Shown: positions 59,101 through 64,000 of the stretch, one piece after another | Position numbering within the stretch: the first letter of the stretch is position 1 | Layout: every line of letters starts with the position of its first letter | Assembly: GCF_007970805.1 (NCBI RefSeq) | Contig: NZ_CP042433.1 | Span: 3,534,001-3,598,000, forward strand | Direction of reading: 5' to 3' | Origin: Flavisolibacter ginsenosidimutans | Lineage (GTDB): Bacteria > Bacteroidota > Bacteroidia > Chitinophagales > Chitinophagaceae | Length of the DNA stretch: 64,000 bases | Translations under genes and position numbers: made by a program | Notes under the pieces: generated by a model | Told to the model about the DNA's origin: nothing | Databases searched by the model: none | The model's input: the letters and a program-made list of their open reading frames with translations, nothing else

Positions 59101-60111
59101 ATAAGGAAGGCTTGCGCCAACGCCAGGTAATATATTGTTGATTAATGTATTTGCAGGCACGGTTGGCAATGTTGGGTAATTATACGGCGTTGCCTGAAAA
59201 TCCGGCGGGCCTTCGTACTCGCTTTGCGGAACCGTGTAAGGATTAAAAATACCGTCCCGGTTATTGTCGTAAATGTTGTCGGCTGCGTAAATATGGAACA
59301 ACGAATTGCCGGCACTTAACGGCCGTACGCCGTCAACAGGCCCTTGAATAAAGCAGTTGTTGGTAACGTTCACATAAGAATTACCACTGGACTCACCGCC
59401 CATGATGTACGCACCTGCGCTCCAGTTGTACACGATGTTGTTGACGTACTGACTGACACCTTTCACTTTGTTGTTGCGGGTACCGTTATCAGCGTAAAGG
59501 TTACGGTACAAGGTAATGCCACCATCACATTGAATCAATCCGCCGGCAGAATGTGTTAATAAACCTTGCGAGATGATGCTGTTTTGAATGGTTACATTTT
59601 GTGCCGTAGTTGAGTTGATAGAAAAGTTTTCATCTCGTCCCCATGACACCGAGCAGTGATCAAAGATGATGTCATGCCCATCCGACAAGCCATTGGCATC
59701 CGTACCGCTGCTGCCCACAATTCCCATTCGTATTTTCATGTAACGGCAAATGGTATTGCTTGCCTTGGTGAATGACCAACCGTTGCCGTACACGATAATG
59801 CCTTCGCCGGGAGCTGTTTGACCGGCAAGGTAAATGTTGCTGGAAACAACCAATCGCTCGGTAATCTTAATTACACCGGCAACGTCAAATACAACAATCC
59901 TGTTTGGTTGGCTCACGGCATCACGCAATGAGCCTGCGCCCGAGTTATTTAAATTGGTCACGTGATACACCGATCCATATCGTCCGCCGACGGCGTATTT
60001 GCCAAAACCTTCGGCTCCGGGGAAGGCGGGCAATTGCGAATTGGAATGTAAAGACAAGGCGAGGGCTACAAAGAGCGCAATGCTCTTTGCGAGGGGTAAA
60101 ATTTTTTCCAT
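53134..60111 (-). CDS. Giant T9SS-exported multidomain pectate lyase-like protein
   Basis: A 2325-residue secreted protein. In order: signal peptide (1-26); a PL1 pectate-lyase-like right-handed beta helix (about 28-400), with FPGAEGFGKYAVGGRYG and FDHCSVSWGRDENFSI; a calcium-binding DTDNDGMPDAWE loop; fn3 (450-535); autotransporter-associated beta-strand repeats (550-1130; GTGTLSLLTNNTYAG, GPGKLVLKNANPYAG); two fn3 (1160-1350); a beta-rich region; four 80-residue HYR-like repeats (about 1775-2105); a Cys module (MDKVILCHKGGKELC); and a T9SS type A sorting domain (SDLFVSPNPATSG to the end). It should bind and cut pectin-like polysaccharide at the cell surface. Catalytic activity is inferred from the fold only. 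Confidence 0.93.
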   Translation of the reverse strand: MEKILPLAKSIALFVALALSLHSNSQLPAFPGAEGFGKYAVGGRYGSVYHVTNLNNSGAGSLRDAVSQPNRIVVFDVAGVIKITERLVVSSNIYLAGQTAPGEGIIVYGNGWSFTKASNTICRYMKIRMGIVGSSGTDANGLSDGHDIIFDHCSVSWGRDENFSINSTTAQNVTIQNSIISQGLLTHSAGGLIQCDGGITLYRNLYADNGTRNNKVKGVSQYVNNIVYNWSAGAYIMGGESSGNSYVNVTNNCFIQGPVDGVRPLSAGNSLFHIYAADNIYDNNRDGIFNPYTVPQSEYEGPPDFQATPYNYPTLPTVPANTLINNILPGVGASLPYRDYADYYVVNEVKTFGKKGDLIANESTLPFGAPTTWSLWAGTARIDTDNDGMPDAWETANGTNPAVNDAMTVSGNGYANIENYINSIAANSVQDYLRAPLKLKQDSATQNTLYLSWFDYTEREQGYIVERKVNGTFVQIGTTGVNENFFVLNGLQPEETATFRVKAFNATTQSGYSNELSAKTKPVEVPVLDPTTFSPDLTWTGAISQDWDKITNNWKTAGNSPAAFTDGSSLAFPEAGASGRTVNITAPMTTNDILVNSNGNYTLSGPGYITGNKSLNKTGTGTLSLLTNNTYAGATVLRAGTIEFNKLANGGVASSIGASPNYGFNWVWKGGTWVYTGGTASTDRSATIDETTEFNVSNSVSTVTFNGVLTGDGGLTKSGPGKLVLKNANPYAGETVIKGGTLEVSPVSSATETDDIISDNRGIGTSNVLRLHNGTYKTSNGSTTIYENYPLNLYVDDNTVNGFEPYRNANLSMTVHGNGTLNYTIPYLREIIQGDWSDFTGTLVANGVTTDDNYSLLAIDNGVGFPSNRVVTTGNTKIIAYSNNQTLYLGGLSGNAGTWLSTGGTKSPSFGNGFTTYVVGGAGTDETFNGIINNHLYGNAADGNGTTTIVKEGNGLWRLNGNNTYIGTTTITGGKLIINGTNSGNGVVTVNDGTILAGKGSIAGAATVAGTLEPGDSSIGTLTLKDKLTLQSTAITNIDVNKTTNTWDKVNVTSNIAYDGTLKINFTGTPASGDKFKIFTTLASVTGTITRFDPATPGPGLLWVFNPAKGELAVQSPNFVEAPSGLALNATTSIPTASSTINCSWTDNSDNEDYFVLERSTDSINFADIAHIDANTTTYLDAGLSPGTKYYYRIKAHSPLNESAYSSVVPVTTPSSTTMPTNPASPSPVNNASNLFLSGNTVNLTWASNYADNYSIYFGTSSDNLTKLAEIPATSSSYTSPVLSPNTKYYWRVDATNVNGTTTGSVWNFKTANVPITVAGDYRTKASGNWGSGSVTTAIWEVFDGTSWNATSTLPSSSTPTVSIRTGHTVRLNATTSANNVVVESGATLLSGTTTGASGTATVQNLRIANSVNNFGAVGSSSTSTDRVNFEATRNNGTIYVTGTSTYYLNTFSVHTMAQNLEIVVDANLNLTSYLRAFSTTSPSDNSQNDDNVTVTINEGKTVTMGSSGYLHIQSSGNTNATNTISSFGNYTYNINGTLDMRSTGTTAIVAHSTRASVITINTNGTWMLGNAMRLVPATGSSPVGTLNLNIGPNGVVDAGARTISSSNTATNLVVTNSSMPLTVFFNIGGGGLLKSKVANSEVLYPIGSGGTYSPVKLNNSGTADIVGVGVATGFDKPVTNATRMVNKQYSIVPTTTGVAKLDVSLGWITADQGSNFDLSLPTPQARYNTNSWVETPSTLSGAGTVPNPYYVKVSGYTAFGSFAVTNPAVPPVVVTKNFTTNLNEMGSVTITPANIDNGSSDDYAIASMSLDKTTFDCSNVGENTVTLTVTDIHGNQATGTATVFVKDLTPPTAATKNITVNLTGGTATISAADVNNGSADACGIKAISLDKTSFDCSNVGENAVTLTVTDVHGNQASGTAIVVVKDVTLPSVITKNITVNLSSDGKATIAAADVNNGSSDDCGIQSVNLDKSSFDCSNVGENTVVLTVTDTHGNQATGTATVTVKDVTAPTVVTKNITVNLSGGKATITAADIDNGSADACGIKSMSIDKTSFTCASIGTHEVTLTVTDAHNNTANAKAVVTIVGAIPQPGIVVSRNDQTYTGGSATTVFLGYGAQKLNFTATDATSTSSEFSWTPSASLSVTNNASTIFAPSSAGNYPYSVTATNEYGCSASASIVATVFDVRCGTKMDKVILCHKGGKELCIGYEGVQDHLAHGDKLGSCVSPSITSRTVAEPTVVNYESDLFVSPNPATSGTNVSFTLPQAGKYKLELFNVNGVRVKLLQEAVSKVGQNIYKLDASTLTPGLYLIRLTTTDVSLSKQLIVQ
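53870..54800 (-). repeat. Four tandem HYR-like coding repeats
   Basis: Four units of about 240 bases encode the domain with core LTVTDIHGNQATGTATV and FDCSNVGEN. Nucleotide identity between units is high (for example ttctctccaacattg recurs in three or four units), which suggests recent duplication or gene conversion and makes the copy number liable to change between strains. Confidence 0.85.
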
Positions 60112-60580
60112 GTTGGTTTTAGTGAATAGCTAAGTCGTTAGTAATAGAAGCAAAAGATGGTTTTAGTTAGTAGCAGGGAAATTAGAATGAAGCATTTTGC
60201 AGTCTGTCCTGTGCTGTTATGAAAAATGCCCAAGTATTGACGGGAATTTCGTGGAAGAAACCTCCTAATCAATTCAACTGATTTAATATTTCAAAAACGG
60301 CGCGTCAATATGCATCGGCATGAATTGGCTGTGTCAATTTTAACGATCAAGGCTCGCGGTTGTAATCATCATGGATGATTACAACTCCAAACGTCATCTG
60401 TCTTGTTCGAAAATAGTTCTACACCAAAGACTGTAGAAAGTGCAAGAGAAAAGATGAAGCGGAGGAATGTAAAAGTGAATTATTTACCGACGATTGTTCG
60501 TCCTGTGCTTTACGATTTTAAGAGCAGTTCCCAAACGTTGGCACAAATGGCAGGGATCAACAAGTTTTATAGATCATTTG

Positions 60581-60621
60581 TATCGTCGGAAATAACAAGC
60601 TGAAAGTTATTTCCGACGATA
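60581..60621. repeat. 16-bp perfect inverted repeat
   Basis: TATCGTCGGAAATAAC (60581-60596) and its exact reverse complement (60606-60621) are separated by nine bases. No T tract follows on either strand, so it may be a regulatory site or processing structure rather than a classic terminator. Confidence 0.65.
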
Positions 60622-60741
60622 ACATTTGTAGCCCCAAGGGTTGAAAATTCGAACTTTTTGCTACAGGATTTAAGGGATTTGTGTCCCTTATTGGGTATTA
60701 CCGGGTAAAACTGACCAGTAAAAAATCCGAGTTTTTCCAGA

Positions 60742-60765
60742 TCTATCTAAACGAGGTTAGATAGA
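60742..60765 (-). terminator. Hairpin after the arsenic-cluster metallophosphoesterase gene
   Basis: TCTATCTAA pairs perfectly with TTAGATAGA over 9 bp, loop ACGAGG, directly adjoining the stop codon. AT-rich stem with an A-rich follow-up on the minus strand, so termination is likely but weak. Confidence 0.5.
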
Positions 60766-61539
60766 CTAATACCCTTTCCGGAGCATTTCAGCAAAGTCGT
60801 TTGGCAATGGACTTTCTTCAACTGCTTTTGCTGCTTTTTCTACATCGTAGTCAAACCGGATAAACTCAACCTGTACCGCATCTTTGTTGGTTATGCTGCT
60901 ATCTTGGTTGATTGTTAGAATTACATAACAGCCCTTTGGATTGTTGTCTTTTGGTTTACCTACCGAACCGATGTTGATTGCATGGCGGTAATGAGTGTTC
61001 TGCGTTGGTTCTGCTGGTAGTATTCTGTGATAAGGTTTGTGAGTATGACCAAAGCACATGATGTCTGCATCTGCCTGTTCCATAATTCTCAATAAACTTT
61101 TCTCTTCCCTGTCTTCAAAAAGATATTCGTTTATCTTTCTTGGGCTGCCATGCACTAATAACAAATTGAGCTTGTCATTATTTAGCTGAAACTCTACTTT
61201 GATGTGTGCCGGTAAGGTTCTTAAATATTTTCGTTCTTCGGGTTTGACGATGGAGTTGGTGAAGCTGATGGATATTTTGCCCATGTCTTTTTCAGGCTCT
61301 GTCTTGTAAGCACAGCCACATTCATCACTCATTAAACCAATTCCCTGGTCGTAGTTACCGGCAATAGTCGGGATGCCCCTCTTCCTTATTTCATTCACTA
61401 CTTCATTTGCCCAAATGTTGTAGCCTACTAAATCGCCCAGGCAATAGATACCATCTGGCTTTTGTTCTTCAATGCTTTTAAAGCAGGCTTCGAGTGCCGG
61501 AAGGTTTGCATGAATGTCGCTAAAGAGTGCAATTCTCAT
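60766..61539 (-). CDS. Metallophosphoesterase in arsenic cluster
   Basis: A 257-residue calcineurin-like phosphodiesterase of the YfcE/MJ0936 type. Metal ligands are in MRIALFSDIHANLPAL (D-x-H), YCLGDLVGYN (G-D), TIAGNYDQG (G-N-x-D, in place of G-N-H-D/E), LLVHGSPR and CFGHTHKPYH (G-H-T-H). It is the last gene of a tight run with acr3 (10-base gap). I recall similar enzymes beside Bacteroidota arsenic genes. A role in arsenic resistance, perhaps on an arsenylated nucleotide or phosphoester, is inference. Confidence 0.88.
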   Translation of the reverse strand: MRIALFSDIHANLPALEACFKSIEEQKPDGIYCLGDLVGYNIWANEVVNEIRKRGIPTIAGNYDQGIGLMSDECGCAYKTEPEKDMGKISISFTNSIVKPEERKYLRTLPAHIKVEFQLNNDKLNLLLVHGSPRKINEYLFEDREEKSLLRIMEQADADIMCFGHTHKPYHRILPAEPTQNTHYRHAINIGSVGKPKDNNPKGCYVILTINQDSSITNKDAVQVEFIRFDYDVEKAAKAVEESPLPNDFAEMLRKGY

Positions 61540-61549
61540 TCGATGTTAT

Positions 61550-62632
61550 TTAAGCGTTTTGTAATTGTTGTTTTGTGTAGTATTTCCGTCTGAACCAAAA
61601 AGCCACATTGACCAATGCAATGAGTGCCGGGACTTCTACCAATGGTCCAATCACACCGGCAAAGGCTTGACCGCTGTTGATGCCAAAAACACCAATAGCT
61701 ACTGCAATGGCTAATTCAAAATTGTTGCCTGCGGCTGTAAAAGCGATTGATGCATTGGTTGAATAGTCTGCTCCCATTTTCTTGCCGGTAAAGAAGCTGA
61801 CAACAAACATGATGGCAAAGTAGATGACTAAAGGAATGGCTATTCTGATTACATCAAAAGGTATCTGAACAATCAGTTCTCCTTTCAAACTGAACATCAC
61901 AACAATGGTAAAGAGTAGTGCAATCAATGTGATGGGTGAAATGACGGGTATAAATTTGCTTGTGTACCACTCGTCGCCCATTGCCTTCCGAAGTATAAGC
62001 CTTGTTACTACACCTGCTGCGAAAGGGATACCTAAATAGATGGCAACACTTTCTGCAATTTGTCCGATGGTTATTTTTACTTCTGAACCGGTGATGCCAA
62101 AGAGTGGCGGTAATAGAGTTACAAATACATACGCATAAACGCTGTAAAGCAGTACCTGGAAGATGCTGTTCAGCGCTACCAAACCAGCTGCATATTCCCT
62201 GCTACCTTCTGCGAGTTCATTCCATACGATGACCATTGCAATGCATCGAGCCAAGCCAATTAAAATAAGACCTACCATGTATTCGGGCTTATCATGTAAA
62301 AAAAGTATAGCAAGGATGAACATTAAGATGGGTCCTATTATCCAATTGAGGAATAATGACATTCCTAAGACCTTTGTATTCTTGAACACTTCTTTCAGCT
62401 TCTCATATCTGACCTTAGCGAATGGCGGGTACATCATCAGGATTAACCCTACTGCCAAAGGAATGTTTGTTGTGCCTGATGAAAAGGAATTGATGAATAT
62501 TGAAGACGAGGGAAAGAAGTAACCGATGGCTACTCCTACGCCCATCGCTAAAAATATCCAAAGGGTTAAATACCTGTCCAAGAAACTTAACCGCTTTCTT
62601 TCAAGTGCCGGAGCACAGTCCTTTGCTGACAT
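61550..62632 (-). CDS. acr3: ACR3 family arsenite efflux transporter
   Basis: A 360-residue ten-TM arsenite permease. Conserved features are [20 protein letters not shown] at the N-terminus, the essential Cys in [20 protein letters not shown], and [20 protein letters not shown] followed by [13 protein letters not shown]. It exports As(III) at the inner membrane. The gene is often named arsB in annotations though unrelated to true ArsB. It lies between arsN2 and a metallophosphoesterase gene on the same strand. Confidence 0.96.
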   Translation of the reverse strand: MSAKDCAPALERKRLSFLDRYLTLWIFLAMGVGVAIGYFFPSSSIFINSFSSGTTNIPLAVGLILMMYPPFAKVRYEKLKEVFKNTKVLGMSLFLNWIIGPILMFILAILFLHDKPEYMVGLILIGLARCIAMVIVWNELAEGSREYAAGLVALNSIFQVLLYSVYAYVFVTLLPPLFGITGSEVKITIGQIAESVAIYLGIPFAAGVVTRLILRKAMGDEWYTSKFIPVISPITLIALLFTIVVMFSLKGELIVQIPFDVIRIAIPLVIYFAIMFVVSFFTGKKMGADYSTNASIAFTAAGNNFELAIAVAIGVFGINSGQAFAGVIGPLVEVPALIALVNVAFWFRRKYYTKQQLQNA

Positions 62633-62658
62633 AGATTTATAATTAACTCGTTGTTTTG

Positions 62659-63111
62659 TTAGGATACTGTTTCGGGTTGCCTTTCCAATTGTTTCTTCCT
62701 CACAATAGCACTAACGGGGCATACATGACTAAATTCCGATGAGCCCTTTAGTTCTGCCGGCACTGCATCCCTGGTAATTGTGGAGTAACTTTTTTTGCTA
62801 AAATACTTATCCGCTGTTTCCGTAAGCAGGTACATTTCTGTAATGCCGCTGGACTTTGCTTCCTGTTCAAGCTGTGTTACCAATGTTTCAGCTATACGCT
62901 TATTTCTGTGGTCAGGGTGAACAACCATTGAACGAAGCAAGCCGTAATGACCGTATCGCTCCATTCCAATCAGTCCTATTAACTTACCTGCATCAACCGC
63001 TGCATAGAAGTCGGTAAGGACATTCGGTAAATCTTCTGTCGGAAGATTTTGCGATTGTAAAAGGCTCTTTATTTCATCACGGCTTTGCTCCGTAGCTTTT
63101 ACTATTTGCAT
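62659..63111 (-). CDS. arsN2: Arsenic resistance N-acetyltransferase ArsN2-like
   Basis: A 150-residue GNAT starting [20 protein letters not shown], with DVLP-like [20 protein letters not shown], the acetyl-CoA loop [16 protein letters not shown] (Q/R-x-x-G/R-x-G/A variant) and [20 protein letters not shown], which are ArsN2 hallmarks. ArsN-type enzymes acetylate phosphinothricin-like or arsenic-containing amino acids. ATG at 63111 is chosen; an upstream start would overlap the preceding small gene. C-terminal Cys in [14 protein letters not shown] is conserved in ArsN2. Confidence 0.9.
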   Translation of the reverse strand: MQIVKATEQSRDEIKSLLQSQNLPTEDLPNVLTDFYAAVDAGKLIGLIGMERYGHYGLLRSMVVHPDHRNKRIAETLVTQLEQEAKSSGITEMYLLTETADKYFSKKSYSTITRDAVPAELKGSSEFSHVCPVSAIVRKKQLERQPETVS

Positions 63112-63134
63112 AGTATAAAATGGTTTGGTATTTA

Positions 63135-63326
63135 TTAAACGGTTGTTCTGATGCTTACTTCTTTTTTCTTTCTGCGTATTCTCCATAAATCAGAAGTGGA
63201 AAAAGGCTGTTGGTCGCGTTTATAGTTATTGACTACTTCCTGACCTGAAACGCTGAAAGATGTTCTGCAATAGTCAATGCAGCACTGTGGTTCATTTTGT
63301 GGTGTTTGGTTGTTATTGATGTTCAT
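63135..63326 (-). CDS. Small cysteine-containing protein in arsenic cluster
   Basis: A 63-residue soluble protein between arsM and arsN2, 43 bases after arsM and 23 before arsN2. It starts MNINNNQTPQNEPQCCIDYC, so three cysteines sit close together in a C-C-x3-C arrangement suited to As(III) or metal binding, and continues TSFSVSGQEVVNNYKRDQQP and FSTSDLWRIRRKKK with a basic end. I cannot assign it to a named family. The gap-free position in the operon supports a real gene. Confidence 0.7.
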   Translation of the reverse strand: MNINNNQTPQNEPQCCIDYCRTSFSVSGQEVVNNYKRDQQPFSTSDLWRIRRKKKEVSIRTTV

Positions 63327-63369
63327 TTTAAAAGCATTTGTAATGAGGAAAAGAAGGTTATCGTTTTGA

Positions 63370-64000
63370 TTAATTACAGCAATCAGTACCGCAGCAAGCC
63401 TTTTCTTCGTTTGTTGGCTTTTCTGCATACACGGTGATGCTTCGAATGCCTGTACCGGATTGTTTGAAAGCTGAAAGCTGTTCATCTGATAGGTATTGTT
63501 TCAGGATATCGTCAGGAACAACGATAGCTTTATCCTTTTGCACTGTGATATTCTTGAAACCGTTGGCTTCTATGAGTTCCAAGTACACTTGCTTTTGAAT
63601 TGCACCGGCTACACAACCTGCATACATTTCGGCAGCTTCCCTAATTTCTTTTGGCAACTGACCTTCTAAAACAATATCAGAGATTGAGAAGTGTCCACCA
63701 GGCTTCAGCACTCTGTAAATCTCTTTGATAACTCCGTCTTTATTTGGCACAAGGTTCAACACACAATTGCTCACAATCACATCGGCCGTATTGGCTGTTA
63801 CCGGCATCTTTTCAATATCGCCCTGCCTGAACTCAACGTTATTAAATCCTCTGACTTCAGCGTTGTGTCTTGCTTTGTCAATCATAGCTGGGGTGAAGTC
63901 AATCCCGATTACTTTTCCGGTCTCACCTGTTTCATGCCGTGCTATGAACGCATCGTTACCTGCACCGCTGCCCAAGTCAATGACTACATCACCCTTGTTG
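63370..64000 (-). CDS. arsM: Arsenite methyltransferase ArsM, N-terminus outside window
   Basis: The frame is open to the window end, so the start lies beyond it; about 210 residues are present. The SAM-binding motif is VIDLGSGAGNDAFIA, then IGIDFTPAMIDKARHNAEVR. The conserved arsenite-binding cysteines appear in VSNCVLNLVPNKDGV and AEMYAGCVAGAIQ; a further Cys pair in the first part would lie upstream. The tail ends CCGTDCCN, a Cys-rich end common in ArsM. It methylates As(III) to volatile or less toxic species and opens this cluster. Confidence 0.93.
   Translation of the reverse strand, partial: NKGDVVIDLGSGAGNDAFIARHETGETGKVIGIDFTPAMIDKARHNAEVRGFNNVEFRQGDIEKMPVTANTADVIVSNCVLNLVPNKDGVIKEIYRVLKPGGHFSISDIVLEGQLPKEIREAAEMYAGCVAGAIQKQVYLELIEANGFKNITVQKDKAIVVPDDILKQYLSDEQLSAFKQSGTGIRSITVYAEKPTNEEKACCGTDCCN

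Larger units (their letters stand above)
60112..60765. other. Intergenic region with two hairpins, no gene recognised
   Basis: About 650 bases lie between the giant gene and the arsenic cluster. A 66-codon plus frame (from 60403, TTG start) has no recognisable family and ends inside a hairpin. The region holds the 16-bp inverted repeat at 60581, a 6-bp AAGGGA/TCCCTT hairpin near 60669, and the terminator at 60742. The GC content drops, in line with a boundary between gene blocks. Confidence 0.5.

Noticed and set aside
60403..60603. 66-codon plus frame between the giant gene and the arsenic cluster
   Set aside because: TTG start, no recognisable family, and its 3' end lies inside a hairpin; not enough support.

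Overview
The window comes from the chromosome of a Bacteroidota bacterium, most likely a Chitinophagaceae-type member of the Sphingobacteriia/Chitinophagia. The evidence is a SusD/RagB C-terminus, gliding genes (gldA, gldD, gldE), a type IX secretion (T9SS) C-terminal sorting domain, Bacteroidota-specific lipoproteins and DUF families, the conserved block rng - small basic protein - TPR - HU divergent from mutY - ssb - gldE - gldD, and almost no Shine-Dalgarno sequences. No tRNA, rRNA, CRISPR array, insertion sequence or prophage was found.

Layout. 1-0.5 kb: end of a SusD-like nutrient-binding lipoprotein. 0.5-7.5 kb: conserved housekeeping and gliding block (RNase G, a 30-residue basic protein, TPR protein, HU; MutY, SSB, GldE, GldD). 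7.5-13.6 kb: DUF3109 metal-cluster protein, a DUF433/DUF5615 toxin-antitoxin-like pair, LutB, a polysaccharide deacetylase-like protein, an HD-domain/Pycsar-type membrane effector fusion, and an SdiA-regulated-like lipoprotein translationally coupled to the next gene. 13.6-25 kb: a metallophosphoesterase fused to an outer-membrane barrel, an MFS exporter, an S9 peptidase, two small lipoproteins and a large GAF protein. 25-31.6 kb: nth, a DivIC/FtsB-like protein, a GNAT, enolase, gldA, a small membrane protein and an MHS transporter. 31.7-44.7 kb: a TonB-dependent barrel, an EamA half-transporter, an OmpR/histidine-kinase pair, a four-repeat membrane protein, a YncE-like propeller, and an RND tripartite efflux operon headed by a PepSY-like protein. 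45-52.3 kb: PAP2 phosphatase, then a minus-strand redox cluster (two cupins, Zn-alcohol dehydrogenase, flavodoxin, NTF2-like protein, two aldo/keto reductases) next to a divergent AraC regulator. 53-60 kb: one giant T9SS-exported pectate-lyase-like adhesin/enzyme. 60.7-64 kb: an arsenic cluster (arsM, a small Cys protein, arsN2, acr3, metallophosphoesterase).

The most unusual signal is not a gene. At least ten sites between 4.8 and 27.6 kb carry 2-5 tandem copies of a short unit (seven bases at nine sites, eight at one). Each site has its own unit, several sites also carry inverted copies that can fold around a terminator, and one array lies in frame inside a coding sequence. Three further structured intergenic elements (17.35-17.52, 25.83-25.98 and 38.83-38.94 kb) are long imperfect palindromes that look like dispersed repeats or structured RNAs. 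A pair of TCTGAAG direct repeats with 11-bp spacing occurs upstream of both the YncE-like gene and the PepSY/RND genes. This suggests a small regulon of the two-component system encoded at 34.8-36.7 kb. The fusion of an HD phosphohydrolase to a Pycsar-type transmembrane effector is the best candidate for an unusual signalling or defence protein.
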